A stretch of 64,000 bases of DNA from an uncultured Crocinitomix sp. Its GTDB lineage: Bacteria; Bacteroidota; Bacteroidia; Flavobacteriales_D; Crocinitomicaceae. Location of the stretch: assembly GCA_937136425.1 (NCBI GenBank), contig CAKZON010000039.1, positions 1 through 64,000 on the forward strand. Direction: 5' to 3'. Shown one piece after another: positions 25,524 to 34,908 of the stretch. The first letter of the stretch is position 1; each line of letters opens with the position of its first letter. The translations under genes were made by a program, and so were the position numbers. Under the pieces are notes generated by a model that saw only the letters and a list, made by a program, of their open reading frames with translations, searched no databases and was not told the origin of the DNA.

Positions 25524-26231
25524 TTAGTCAACGTACCAATTTGCTATATCACAGTTTAATCCACTATCGTAATGTTCAAGATAGAAATTGTCTTCAATTT
25601 TTTTCCAATCACCTCTATTGATTGAATCATTTAAAGGAATGATATAACTTAAATTTTCTGATGAAAAACCGCGGTATATCAGTTTAACTATATTTTCTTT
25701 TTTAGAATAGCTTTTGCAGTTAATAGCTCTTAATTTATGAACTAATAAATTCATTTCATTGGGCGAAAGGTCATGGTAACTAATTAACCTATTTACTAAA
25801 TGATGCTCCAAATTCCCACTAAAATAAATTTTCCAATTTATATGTGTTGACCAAGCCCCATTTTTTAACACTCGAATTGAGTTAGTGTCGGTAAAAACAA
25901 TGTCTTGAATATTGTCAACCTCATCTTCTCCAGCATAAAAAAAAGGAGATACTGGGTCGTGATTTTCAGTGTGTTGCGTATCTGTTAATGTGAAATAGAG
26001 TTGATCCCCATCAGACAGAAAGAAGTTTTCTAAATAATGAACGTTAGAACTGTACTTTTGAAATTCTTCAAACCGCCCTTTATTATGATGAAAGTTTTCA
26101 ATCATTTCAGATTCAGCTTCCATAATATATGGGGCATGATCAATATAAGCTTGGCGTAATTCATACCAATACCACCCACCATATGTAAGTATACTGATTA
26201 GTATAAGAGCCACACCAAGTTTTTTGAGCAT
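25524..26231 (-). CDS. Membrane-anchored hypothetical protein
   Basis: 235 aa. One N-terminal membrane helix (LGVALILISILTYGGWYWY) with a short basic start, then a soluble domain likely in the periplasm. No cysteine lipobox. The soluble part shows HDLSPNEMNLLVHKLRAINC and a DSGLNCDIANWYVD end. Family not recognised. Lies between the HEAT-like gene and hutU on the same strand; 40 bp separates it from hutU's stop. Confidence 0.7.
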   Translation of the reverse strand: MLKKLGVALILISILTYGGWYWYELRQAYIDHAPYIMEAESEMIENFHHNKGRFEEFQKYSSNVHYLENFFLSDGDQLYFTLTDTQHTENHDPVSPFFYAGEDEVDNIQDIVFTDTNSIRVLKNGAWSTHINWKIYFSGNLEHHLVNRLISYHDLSPNEMNLLVHKLRAINCKSYSKKENIVKLIYRGFSSENLSYIIPLNDSINRGDWKKIEDNFYLEHYDSGLNCDIANWYVD

Positions 26232-26271
26232 AGCTCTAAAATAGAAATATTATTGTCGAAAAGTGAGCTTT

Positions 26272-28302
26272 TTAGAAAAGACTTTTTAAATCAACATCAA
26301 CCAAATTAGGTACTGTTACTTTAAGACTTGGAGTTCGCTCCATTTCACGTTTAATAGCGAAAATGGCACCTTCATTTCTTGCCCAACTACGGCGAGAAAT
26401 TCCGTTATTAACATCCCAATGCAACATCATTTTTAAACGACGATCAGAATCTTCACTACCGTCTAATAACATTCCAAATCCACCATTAATAACTTCTCCC
26501 CAGCCAACGCCACCACCATTGTGAATAGAAATCCAAGTAGCACCACGGAAACCGTCACCAATTACATTTTGAATGGCCATGTCGGCAGTAAATTTTGATC
26601 CATCATAAATATTGGAAGTTTCACGGTATGGTGAATCTGTTCCAGAAACATCATGATGATCACGCCCTAAAACAACTGGGCCAATTTTACCTGCTTTAAT
26701 CGCATTGTTGAATGCTTCAGCAATTTTGATTCGGCCTTCAGCATCTGCATATAAAATACGTGCTTGTGAACCTACCACTAGTTTATTTTCCTGGGCGCCT
26801 TTAATCCATTGGATATTATCTGCCATTTGTTGCTGAATTTCAGCTGGCGAATTTTGTCTAATTTCTTCAAGTACTTCGCATGCAATTTGATCAGTCATGG
26901 CTAAGTCTTCTGGTTTTTCAGAAACGCAAACCCATCTAAATGGCCCAAATCCATAATCAAAACACATAGGGCCCATAATATCCTGAACGTATGATGGATA
27001 TTTAAAATCAATACCATTTTCTGCCATAATATCTGCACCAGCGCGGCTGGCTTCTAATAAAAAGGCATTTCCATAATCAAAGAAATATGTTCCTTTCGCA
27101 GTATGTTTATCAACTGCAGCAGCATGCTTTCTTAATGTCTCTTGAATTTTTTCTTTAAATAAGTCAGGTTCATTTGCCATCATTTCATTGGCAGCATCAA
27201 ATGTCATTCCTACAGGGTAATAACCTCCAGCCCATGGATTATGAAGTGAAGTTTGGTCGGATCCTAATTCAATAAAAATGTCCTCTTGATCAAACTTTTC
27301 CCAAACGTCTACCACATTTCCTTGATAGGCAATTGAGACCACTTCTTTATTTGCTTTTGCCTCTCGCACACGTGTGCATAGCGCATCCAAATCAGTAATT
27401 ACTTCATCAACCCAACCTTGTGAATGACGTGTTTCAGTTGCTTTAGGGTTAACCTCTGCAGTAACAGAAACTACGCCTGCAATATTACCTGCCTTAGGCT
27501 GTGCACCACTCATTCCACCTAATCCTGCAGTTACAAATAATTTACCCGCAGTTGAGCCGTCTCCAGCTAATTTTCTGCAAGCATTAAGTACGGTAATTGT
27601 TGTTCCGTGTACAATTCCTTGTGGCCCAATGTACATATAAGACCCGGCTGTCATTTGTCCGTATTGACTAACACCTAGTGCATTCATTTTCTCCCAATCA
27701 TCCGGTTTTGAATAATTAGGAATAACCATACCGTTGGTTACAACTACACGTGGTGCATCTTTGTGTGACGGAAACAATCCCATTGGATGACCAGAATACA
27801 TAGTTAATGTTTGTTCTTCTGTCATTTCAGACAAATATTGCATGCACAATAAGTATTGCGCCCAATTTTGAAAAACAGCACCGTTTCCACCGTAAGTAAT
27901 TAACTCATGCGGATGTTGTGCCACAGCATAGTCCAAGTTGTTTTGAATCATTGCCATAATAGATTTTGCCTGCTCAGATTTTCCAGGATATTCGTCTATT
28001 GGACGCGCATACATTTTATAATCTGGACGGTAACGATACATGTATATTCTACCGTATGTCTTCAATTCTTCTGCAAATTCACTAGCTAATTCAGCATGTT
28101 GATCTTTTGGGAAATAACGCAATGCATTTTCCAAAGCCAATACTTTTTCCTCTTTTGAAAGTATTTCCTTTCGCTTAGGAGCATGATTAATGGTTGGATC
28201 ATAGTCCTTTTTTGGAGGAATTACATTAGGAATTCCTGCTTGTATTGCTGCTTTAATTTCTTCAACTGTCATGCCATGTGATTTGTGAGCGAATTTAAGC
28301 AT
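26272..28302 (-). CDS. hutU: Urocanate hydratase
   Basis: 676 aa. Converts urocanate to 4-imidazolone-5-propanoate with a tightly bound NAD+ used as an electrophile; second step of histidine degradation. Diagnostic segments: HPMGLFPSHKDAPRVVVTNG, then GKLFVTAGLGGMSGAQPKA, then EVNPKATETRHSQGW, and the end region LGRDHHDVSGTDSPYRETSN and GWGEVINGGFGM. The length is that of the longer (about 670-aa) clade found in Bacteroidota rather than the 550-aa form. No hutH, hutI or hutG lies in the window, so the pathway is split or scattered. Confidence 0.95.
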   Translation of the reverse strand: MLKFAHKSHGMTVEEIKAAIQAGIPNVIPPKKDYDPTINHAPKRKEILSKEEKVLALENALRYFPKDQHAELASEFAEELKTYGRIYMYRYRPDYKMYARPIDEYPGKSEQAKSIMAMIQNNLDYAVAQHPHELITYGGNGAVFQNWAQYLLCMQYLSEMTEEQTLTMYSGHPMGLFPSHKDAPRVVVTNGMVIPNYSKPDDWEKMNALGVSQYGQMTAGSYMYIGPQGIVHGTTITVLNACRKLAGDGSTAGKLFVTAGLGGMSGAQPKAGNIAGVVSVTAEVNPKATETRHSQGWVDEVITDLDALCTRVREAKANKEVVSIAYQGNVVDVWEKFDQEDIFIELGSDQTSLHNPWAGGYYPVGMTFDAANEMMANEPDLFKEKIQETLRKHAAAVDKHTAKGTYFFDYGNAFLLEASRAGADIMAENGIDFKYPSYVQDIMGPMCFDYGFGPFRWVCVSEKPEDLAMTDQIACEVLEEIRQNSPAEIQQQMADNIQWIKGAQENKLVVGSQARILYADAEGRIKIAEAFNNAIKAGKIGPVVLGRDHHDVSGTDSPYRETSNIYDGSKFTADMAIQNVIGDGFRGATWISIHNGGGVGWGEVINGGFGMLLDGSEDSDRRLKMMLHWDVNNGISRRSWARNEGAIFAIKREMERTPSLKVTVPNLVDVDLKSLF

Positions 28303-28406
28303 AATGCGGCATTTTTTTTAATGGTTGAGGTGAAAGAATTCATTTTAATCTTGCTGTATTTTCAGTCGAGTGCTTTATATTTGGATGCATCATACAAAAA
28401 TCAATT

Positions 28407-29246
28407 ATGTCTATGTCCTTTTTATTCAAGATTTTGCCGATTTTAATGATCTCAGTTTTCTTTGTTTTTACGAGTTGTAGTGAAGAGAAAAAAAATAGAG
28501 ATTGGATTGAGGACTTAGAGACGTCTCAAAATAATTCTCAGCCTACTGTATCTTCTAGTGTGCCTAATATTGAAGGGGATTGGATTCAGGTTAAAATGGA
28601 GTTTTCATCTCCTTTTAATGGGGATAATGTAGCAAATGTTGATTTTGAAAATCAGGTAGTTTGGTCTTTTAGTAAAGACAGTCTTAAGTTATTCGAATAT
28701 CCCAAATATCAGTGGGCGCATGTTCCTTATCATTGTAAAGACAATACCGTTTTATTTAAACAAGCAAATGATGCACCTGCAGATGTGGTTCATGTTTTTG
28801 AGCAAATTGGAGACACGATTAAATTCACAAATACACAAGGACCAATAACAAACTACGTGTATTTTGTTCCTTTTGAAGAGGATGAAAATTTGGCCTTATT
28901 AAAGGAAAGTAAAATTAATTGGGAGGTTGTTCTTGAAGAAGATTGGGAGTTTTTTAATGTTCGTCAATTACCCGGGTTTGATGCTATTTCATTTGACGAT
29001 TTTACACCTCCTTCAGGTTTTACAAAAGACGCTCTCACGTCACCTAAATTTGATATAGATGGGGATGTAATTTCTTATAATGCTCAAGGAAGTGATTATG
29101 ATTTAAAATTTATTGATTTACACGAATGGTTAGACACCTTTTATTTCTCGTTAGAAATAATTGAGGCAGACAGTTCTTTCAATAAAGCCTTGCAATATTA
29201 TAGACTAGGAGATGTTCCTAAACCATTTAATTCTCATTTAGAGTGA
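28407..29246 (+). CDS. Lipoprotein of unknown function
   Basis: 279 aa. Lipoprotein signal ending VFFVFTSC, with C24 as the lipid site (or C22 if the second Met is used). A Ser/Asn/Gln-rich linker (SQNNSQPTVSSS) follows. The body has alternating beta strands and short motifs such as EGDWIQVKMEF and FFNVRQLPGFDAISF, suggesting a lipocalin-like or sandwich fold. No enzyme motif. Convergent with the 29238 gene, overlapping it by 9 bp. Confidence 0.7.
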   Translation: MSMSFLFKILPILMISVFFVFTSCSEEKKNRDWIEDLETSQNNSQPTVSSSVPNIEGDWIQVKMEFSSPFNGDNVANVDFENQVVWSFSKDSLKLFEYPKYQWAHVPYHCKDNTVLFKQANDAPADVVHVFEQIGDTIKFTNTQGPITNYVYFVPFEEDENLALLKESKINWEVVLEEDWEFFNVRQLPGFDAISFDDFTPPSGFTKDALTSPKFDIDGDVISYNAQGSDYDLKFIDLHEWLDTFYFSLEIIEADSSFNKALQYYRLGDVPKPFNSHLE

Positions 29247-29840
29247 TCCAATATAACAGAGTTCGGCATTAAAAGGAAAATTGTTCATTCTAAAACCATC
29301 TCTTAATATATTATCTCCCTTAATAATATAAGATGGTCCAAATTTTAACCATGCAGGACCAATGACTAAACCAATTTTAGGGTTGTAGGAAGTCTGTCTT
29401 GCAACAATATCACTTTCGGGGCTCATTAAGGAAAGACGAGAAAATGAATTATCAATTGTGATGGGGCCAAATTTGAACCCTGCTTGAATTCCTGTGCTAA
29501 ATGCGCCTGCAAATAAAACAAACATGGAAAGATCGGCGCCAACATAGAAAGAGCTTCCTTTGAATGGTCTATTTTCAATGCTTGGTGCCCTTTTAAAATT
29601 TAAGCGACATATTCCGCCAAGTTTTGGCAGGCCGATCAATGTTTCTTGACCGAAACTTAGACCTATATGTCCCAAAAGATCTATTCGTTTAAAACCATTG
29701 TTATAATGTTGACTTCGTTTTGTTTTTTTTCGATTAAACGTTGAGCCTTTTCTAAAGTTCTTACTACCAGGATACGCTTGGCAATAAACTGTCCCACTAA
29801 TAATAAAGAGTAATGCTATAATTATGATTCTCTTTCCCAT
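29238..29840 (-). CDS. Exported hypothetical, probable outer-membrane beta-barrel
   Basis: 200 aa with a signal peptide (MGKRIIIIALLFIISGTVYCQ), a basic linker rich in Arg, Lys and Ser, then alternating strands (FKRIDLLGHIGLSFGQ, SSFYVGADLSMFVLFAG, SPESDIVARQTSYNPKIG). These resemble an eight-stranded outer-membrane barrel. It starts 7 bp after the stop of a second small barrel gene at 29848; both are on the minus strand and likely one operon. Confidence 0.65.
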   Translation of the reverse strand: MGKRIIIIALLFIISGTVYCQAYPGSKNFRKGSTFNRKKTKRSQHYNNGFKRIDLLGHIGLSFGQETLIGLPKLGGICRLNFKRAPSIENRPFKGSSFYVGADLSMFVLFAGAFSTGIQAGFKFGPITIDNSFSRLSLMSPESDIVARQTSYNPKIGLVIGPAWLKFGPSYIIKGDNILRDGFRMNNFPFNAELCYIGSL

Positions 29841-29847
29841 TCAAGTA

Positions 29848-30351
29848 TTATTTTCCAAATGAATAACCAAAAGATAATCCGGCACCAGGCATTAATGACA
29901 TTCGCTCACCTGCATTTGTTAAATAGGTAGCACTAATTCGACCTTTAAAATTGAAGCCAGCTTCACTAAAAATGTTAAAACCAATAAAACTTCCAAATCC
30001 TGAACCTTCATAATCGCCAGTTTCAGTTAAAAAATCGCGCCATTTAAGGTAGTAGTGATCGGTGTATTTATATTGGGCGCCAATTGTTATAAAGGCATTT
30101 TTCTTACCAATGTTTAAGGAAGGAGCAATGGTGTAATATTCATTAACGAAAAGAAGGCCAACTCCAGCTGATGCATGAATAGAAACAAAAGTATTTTCTG
30201 TTTTTAAGAAATTATAATTATATCCAATTCCAGTAACGCCTCGATCCCACAATCCTGTTTCTAATGAAATGGTGTGCGACTTTACATTGTCCATTTGCCC
30301 AAAAGCATTTAAACCTAAAACTACAAGAACTAAAGCAATTAATTTTTTCAT
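29848..30351 (-). CDS. Small outer-membrane beta-barrel protein
   Basis: 167 aa. Signal peptide MKKLIALVLVVLGLNAFGQ. The mature protein alternates polar and hydrophobic residues in strands (FVSIHASAGVGLLFVNEYYT, AFITIGAQYKYTDHYYL, FGSFIGFNIFSEAGFNFKG) and ends with an aromatic beta-signal (LSFGYSFGK), as expected for BAM-inserted barrels. Function unknown. First gene of a two-gene unit with the 29238 gene. Confidence 0.75.
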   Translation of the reverse strand: MKKLIALVLVVLGLNAFGQMDNVKSHTISLETGLWDRGVTGIGYNYNFLKTENTFVSIHASAGVGLLFVNEYYTIAPSLNIGKKNAFITIGAQYKYTDHYYLKWRDFLTETGDYEGSGFGSFIGFNIFSEAGFNFKGRISATYLTNAGERMSLMPGAGLSFGYSFGK

Positions 30352-30556
30352 GATAATAATTTTTTGTTGGTGTAAAATTACAACATGAGTAGGGCGTGTT
30401 TAAATTGAATTTCACCACCTGCAAAATTGGTTTGCGATTTTCGCAAATAATGAAAATGTCCGTTAATAAATAAAAATGTGTCGTTAATAAGGTTTTCAAA
30501 TTTTGACTGAATATAGCCCCGTTATTTGCGGCTAAGTTTTATACAAATAATACAAA

Positions 30557-32578
30557 ATGAAAAAACCAAACATCTTTAAATCGATTTTATCCACGGCAAT
30601 ATTGCTATGCTTAGGATTAAATGTTAATGGGCAGTGTTCCTTCACGGGGCTCGACTCAATTTATTGTTCAGACGGAAGTTCAGCTACTTTAGTGGGTACA
30701 CCCGAAGGAGGAGAATTTACTGGGGCTGGTGTTACCGGCAGTACTTTTGATCCAGTAGTTGCTGGTTCTGGCAATCATGTAGTTTCATATAATTATGAGA
30801 TCATTAAAGAAAATTATTATTTAAGATCAGCAGTAGGAGAACCTTGGGGTTCAGCTTCAAATACTGAAGCAATGGATTTAGCTTTTGGCGCTGGAGAGTG
30901 GAGTATGGCAGAATTTGAATCATTAGATCCTGCTGAAGTATTTTCAGAAGGAACAGGATTTGTTTTTATTGATGGAAGTGATGACGGTGCTGTTGAACTA
31001 GCTGCGTTTTTAGCAGTAAACCTATCTTTAATTGAAGATTGGGTAGATGAAGGCGGAAGGTTATTGATGAACTCGGCTCCAAATGAAGGATCAGACATTC
31101 CGTTTGGATTTGGATCTTCCACTTTAGTTTATGCTGATCCATCAGGAAGTGTTGATGTTGTTGATTTAACTCATCCAGCATATTTAGGTCCAAATGCGCC
31201 AACTGCAGCAACTATGACAGGTTCTAGTTATAGCCATGCGCATGTTACAGGGACAGATTTTACAAATGTTTTAGTTAACTCTACTGACGCCACCAATATT
31301 GTTTTATGTGAAAAAGCTTGGGGTGCTGGACATGTAATGTTAGGCGGAATGACAACAAACAACTATCATTCACCATTAGCTGAATCAGCAAATTGGAGAG
31401 CTAATTTATTACATTACATGAGCAATGCAACAAGTAGATTTTATTTAAGAGCTACAGTTGGAGATCCTTGGGGTAGCTCAAGTAATACAGACGCTATGAA
31501 CCTGGCATTTGGAACTGGACAGTGGACATTAGACTTTTTCGAAACATTAGATCCAGAAGCAGTATTTTCAAGTAGCACATCTTTCGTTTTTATTGATGGA
31601 AGTGATAATGGAGCGTCAGAATTAAACACTTTTTTAATTGACAACTTAGAAATTATTGAAAACTGGGTAGATGCCGGAGGAAGTTTATTGTTGAATTCTG
31701 CACCAAACGAAGGTGGAGATATGGACTTTGGATTTGACGGATCGACTTTAATTTATGCTGACGCATCAGGAAGTGTTGATGTTGCTGACATGGCGCATCC
31801 AGCATATGTAGGGCCTAATTCACCAACAGCTGCAACAATGACAGGTTCAAGCTATAGTCATGCACATATTACTGGTTCAGGATTTACATCTGTACTTGTT
31901 AATTCAACAGACGCTACAAATATTGTTTTATGTGAGAAAGTTTGGGGTAACGGAAATGTGATGATGGGCGGTATGACGACAAGTAATTATCATACACCGC
32001 TTTTAGAAGCAAATAACTATAGAGCAAACTTAATGGTTCATATGTCTGAATTATATGATGGTTATGTTTGTACTGCAACGCAAGAAGTTACTGTGCTTGA
32101 GCCGTTGGAAGTTTCATTTACTACGGAAGATGAAATTTTTGGAGATGACGGATCAATTGATATTACTGTAACAGGAGGATATCCAGATTATTCAATTGAT
32201 TGGGATAATGATGGAACTGGAGATTTTGATGATGATGAAGATCTTTCAGGTATGGTTGCAGGAACTTACGTCGTAACTGTTGAGGATGATTGGGGATGCA
32301 CGGCTACTGAAACTATTGTAATAAATAGTCAAGTTGGAATTGCTACAAACACTCAATTGGAAATTAAGCTTTATCCAAATCCAACATTAGGAGAAACTGT
32401 GCTTGAAATGGAAGGTGTTTTCACATATATGTTGTATGATTTGAATGGTAAAACTATTTTGACTGGAAATGGGTTCAATAAGGAAACATTAGAACTTTCA
32501 AACCTAGAAAATGGAGTGTACTTTATTCAAATTTCAGCTGATAATGTAAACCAAACAGTGAAATTGGTAAAGAAATAA
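30557..32578 (+). CDS. Secreted T9SS protein with duplicated 208-residue domain
   Basis: 673 aa with a signal peptide (MKKPNIFKSILSTAILLCLGLNVNGQ). Two tandem copies of one domain, about residues 87-294 and 295-502, exactly 624 bp (208 codons) apart; both contain FVFIDGSD, ENWVD or EDWVD, LLNSAPNEG, TAATMTGSSYSHAH and TNIVLCEK. The fold resembles a ThuA/glutamine-amidotransferase-like sandwich, but this is only a guess. An SprB-like repeat follows (ITVTGGYPDYSIDWDNDG, VTVEDDWGC), then a T9SS sorting domain (IKLYPNPTLGETVLEM, LYDLNGKTILTGN, LSNLENGVYFIQI). Cell-surface protein closed by a strong terminator. Confidence 0.85.
   Translation: MKKPNIFKSILSTAILLCLGLNVNGQCSFTGLDSIYCSDGSSATLVGTPEGGEFTGAGVTGSTFDPVVAGSGNHVVSYNYEIIKENYYLRSAVGEPWGSASNTEAMDLAFGAGEWSMAEFESLDPAEVFSEGTGFVFIDGSDDGAVELAAFLAVNLSLIEDWVDEGGRLLMNSAPNEGSDIPFGFGSSTLVYADPSGSVDVVDLTHPAYLGPNAPTAATMTGSSYSHAHVTGTDFTNVLVNSTDATNIVLCEKAWGAGHVMLGGMTTNNYHSPLAESANWRANLLHYMSNATSRFYLRATVGDPWGSSSNTDAMNLAFGTGQWTLDFFETLDPEAVFSSSTSFVFIDGSDNGASELNTFLIDNLEIIENWVDAGGSLLLNSAPNEGGDMDFGFDGSTLIYADASGSVDVADMAHPAYVGPNSPTAATMTGSSYSHAHITGSGFTSVLVNSTDATNIVLCEKVWGNGNVMMGGMTTSNYHTPLLEANNYRANLMVHMSELYDGYVCTATQEVTVLEPLEVSFTTEDEIFGDDGSIDITVTGGYPDYSIDWDNDGTGDFDDDEDLSGMVAGTYVVTVEDDWGCTATETIVINSQVGIATNTQLEIKLYPNPTLGETVLEMEGVFTYMLYDLNGKTILTGNGFNKETLELSNLENGVYFIQISADNVNQTVKLVKK
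30814..32061 (+). repeat. In-frame tandem duplication, 2 x 624 bp
   Basis: Unit 1 is about 30814-31437 and unit 2 about 31438-32061. The anchor TTATTTAAGA at 30817-30826 recurs at 31441-31450, exactly 624 bp later. The protein copies are near-identical in several blocks but differ at many synonymous and some coding positions, so the duplication is not recent. Confidence 0.85.
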
Positions 32579-32603
32579 ATCTTAATAAGAAGTAAATCTG
32601 GGG

Positions 32604-32636
32604 GCCTCTCGTACTGAATAAGTACGGGGGGCTTTT
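32604..32636 (+). terminator. Rho-independent terminator after the duplicated T9SS gene
   Basis: GCCTCTCGTACT (32604-32615) pairs with AGTACGGGGGGC (32621-32632) with G-U wobbles, loop GAATA, followed by TTTT. Confidence 0.8.
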
Positions 32637-32663
32637 ATGTTTTATAAAGTATTACTTGTCCAT

Positions 32664-33233
32664 TTATCTTTTGCCTTTAGTCTCGTTTATTAACTGACCT
32701 TTTGCATCATATAATTGAATGGTGTATTTTTTTGATTTTGGTTTGTAAATCACCTTTTTAGTTAATTTTGGCTGGGTTGAGTTACGGTTTTTATAAGTAT
32801 AAGTAATATTGATTCCAACAGGTGTTGAATATGCATAAGAATTGTATTTGTCAGGATCCTGATAACGGTTCATTCCTTCAAAAATAATGCGTCCCCATCT
32901 ATCATATTCTTTTATAATTCCGTTTGTATGCCTGCCATAAAATTGTCCTTCAAGTAGTTTGGTGCTGTCTTGTGTGTAAACGATTAAATAATAATCAGAA
33001 GTATCAATTTGTATTGCGTTGTTGCAAATTCTTATACTATCAATAAATCCACCACCATTTTTATCAGCTGAAATTATGCGGTAGGGGCGAACACCTCTGA
33101 TGTCATATTGAAGTGGTTTAACCGCGCAATCTGTAGAATCAAGGTAAATGTTTATGGTGTCTGATTGCGGATAGGAAGTGATTGCGAAAACCAAGTAAGA
33201 GAAACTAATTAAAAGAGATTTTGTCATATGCAT
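32664..33233 (-). CDS. Exported hypothetical protein with MORN-like motif
   Basis: 189 aa. Signal peptide MTKSLLISFSYLVFAITSYPQ (from the second Met). The middle has EGQFYGRHTNGIIKEYDRWGR followed by IIFEGMNRYQ, which resembles the G-x-x-x-x-Y-D-x-x-G pattern of MORN/YwqK-type repeats. The C-terminal YDAKGQLINETKGKR has another such unit. Envelope protein of unknown role, transcribed alone. It follows the zinc-peptidase terminator. Confidence 0.65.
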   Translation of the reverse strand: MHMTKSLLISFSYLVFAITSYPQSDTINIYLDSTDCAVKPLQYDIRGVRPYRIISADKNGGGFIDSIRICNNAIQIDTSDYYLIVYTQDSTKLLEGQFYGRHTNGIIKEYDRWGRIIFEGMNRYQDPDKYNSYAYSTPVGINITYTYKNRNSTQPKLTKKVIYKPKSKKYTIQLYDAKGQLINETKGKR

Positions 33234-33282
33234 TAATGTTCTTTTTCAAATTAAGTAACCTAAAAAAGAAAGATATGAATGC

Positions 33283-33314
33283 AAAAAAAACGCCCTAGTA
33301 AATTACCAGAGCGT
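33283..33314 (-). terminator. Rho-independent terminator of the zinc peptidase gene
   Basis: On the minus strand ACGCTCTGGTAA pairs with TTACTAGGGCGT (two G-U wobbles), then eight T. The hairpin is good only on the minus strand; on the plus strand the two wobbles become C-A mismatches, which fixes the direction. Confidence 0.85.
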
Positions 33315-33337
33315 CTTCTAAAAAATATCGAATCAAT

Positions 33338-34054
33338 TTATCTTCTATTCAATAATATAATGATGTAATAAAGTAATGTTGCAACTGCAGCTAATGCGGC
33401 AACAACATAGGTCATGGCTGCCCATTTAAGCGCATCCTTGGCTCCATCATATTCATCAGTCGTCACAATTCCGTTCGCTTCAATCCATTGTAAGGCACGT
33501 TTACTCGCATCAAACTCAACAGGTAAGGTAACAAGTGCAAATAACGTAATTGCGGCTTGCGCGGCAATAATTACGTAAATCATAAAAGGCGCTATTCCAC
33601 CGAGTGCTCCGCCTAAAAATGCCATACCAATTACCACAACATTCAAAATCATACCGCTCGCATTTTGGATTGGTACAAGTTTAGAACGCATATTTAACGG
33701 TTTATATGCTCTGGCATGTTGCACGGCATGGCCACATTCGTGAGCAGCAACTGCAACTGCAGCAGCATTTGCTTTATTATAAACTGCCTCGCTCAAATTA
33801 ACCGTTTTGTGGACAGGATGATAATGATCTGTTAGTTGCCCTTTTACGGCAATAACTTTTACATCATAAATACCATTGTCTTTTAACATACGCTCAGCAA
33901 CTTCTCTACCCGTCATACCATTGGACATTCGTAGTTTCGAATACTTGGCAAACTTACGCTTGAGCGTGCTACCAACTAACCAACTGATGAGCATAAAAAC
34001 TCCACCAATTATCATTGGGCCCCAATAGTAGGTCATCATTCCTTCTCCTTGCAT
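33338..34054 (-). CDS. Membrane zinc metallopeptidase (YugP family)
   Basis: 238 aa. An N-terminal membrane helix, a cytosolic or periplasmic catalytic part, then two to three further helices. The zinc motif HECGH is at residues 105-109 (AAHECGHAVQHARAY), with E106 catalytic. The segments TGREVAERMLKDNGI and GQLTDHYHPVHKTVNLSE are family marks, and a later EFDASKRALQW supplies the probable third ligand. Known as neutral zinc metallopeptidase YugP; substrates are unknown. Ends the transcript that starts with the Bax-inhibitor-1-like gene, 20 bp away. Confidence 0.92.
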   Translation of the reverse strand: MQGEGMMTYYWGPMIIGGVFMLISWLVGSTLKRKFAKYSKLRMSNGMTGREVAERMLKDNGIYDVKVIAVKGQLTDHYHPVHKTVNLSEAVYNKANAAAVAVAAHECGHAVQHARAYKPLNMRSKLVPIQNASGMILNVVVIGMAFLGGALGGIAPFMIYVIIAAQAAITLFALVTLPVEFDASKRALQWIEANGIVTTDEYDGAKDALKWAAMTYVVAALAAVATLLYYIIILLNRR

Positions 34055-34074
34055 AGTCTTTCTATTTTATTGTT

Positions 34075-34791
34075 TTATCCTCTATCTCCAACAAAGCGAA
34101 GAATAGACATAAATAAGTTAATGAAAAGAATATAAAGTATTAATCCTCCTAATAACTCTTGTTTTTTACGATCCTCACCTTGTAATGATGGTTCTGTTGC
34201 AATTTTCTTCATTTCCTGCATTTTGTATGCAGTTAATCCTGTAAATACAATTAATCCTAAGAAAGAAATTACATAACTAATCGTATCGCTTCCCATAAAC
34301 ATATTTGCTATTCCTGCAATGAACATTCCAATGAAAACCATGTATAATAAACTTCCCATCTTGCTCAAATCAGTTTTAGTATAATAACCTAATAAGGCCA
34401 TTGATCCAAAAGCTCCGGCAGTTACAAAGAATGTTAGGAAAATTGAGGAAGAAGTATAGATCATGAAGATAAATGCTAAACTAATTCCTATCAGAATTGA
34501 ATAAAGCAAATAAAGTCCTAGTGTTGCAGAATAAGACATTTTATTGATTCGCAATTGAATCAATAGAACCAATCCAACAGGTGCAAACATTGTGATGTAT
34601 CCAACAGGAGATAATCCAGTTTCTGTAAACATCATTTGTAAATACCAATCTTGTGTTGAAGCGTACCAAGAAACAAAACCTGATACAGCTAATGCTAAAA
34701 ACATGTATTTGTAGACATTGGCGAAAAAGGTGCGTGATAATTCAGCAATTTTTGATTCGCTATCAATGACTTCGTAATTGTTATAATCCAT
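34075..34791 (-). CDS. Bax inhibitor-1/YccA family membrane protein
   Basis: 238 aa with seven membrane helices. The family pattern is visible in TYKMQEMKKI-type segments (FTGLTAYKMQEMKKIATEP), the GYYTKTDLSKMGSLLYM loop and a C-terminal GLILYILFINLFMSILRFVG. Bacterial members form a pH-sensitive calcium leak channel or interact with FtsH; the role here is inferred. A TAAATTTG -7 box lies 18 bp upstream. Probably co-transcribed with the zinc peptidase downstream, so a joint membrane quality-control role is possible. Confidence 0.92.
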   Translation of the reverse strand: MDYNNYEVIDSESKIAELSRTFFANVYKYMFLALAVSGFVSWYASTQDWYLQMMFTETGLSPVGYITMFAPVGLVLLIQLRINKMSYSATLGLYLLYSILIGISLAFIFMIYTSSSIFLTFFVTAGAFGSMALLGYYTKTDLSKMGSLLYMVFIGMFIAGIANMFMGSDTISYVISFLGLIVFTGLTAYKMQEMKKIATEPSLQGEDRKKQELLGGLILYILFINLFMSILRFVGDRG

Positions 34792-34809
34792 TTTAATTTA
34801 TTTTGTAAT

Positions 34810-34817
34810 CAAATTTA
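34810..34817 (-). promoter_or_regulatory. -7 box TAAATTTG of the Bax-inhibitor-1-like gene
   Basis: Exact TAnnTTTG on the minus strand, 18 bp before the ATG at 34791. No convincing -33 element. Confidence 0.45.
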
Positions 34818-34908
34818 ATAAAAATATAGTTCTAATTTTGTTAATTAATCAAAAGCAAGAACCCTACCATTGGGGTTTTACTGACATTTTGGCTTAAAAT
34901 AATAAACT

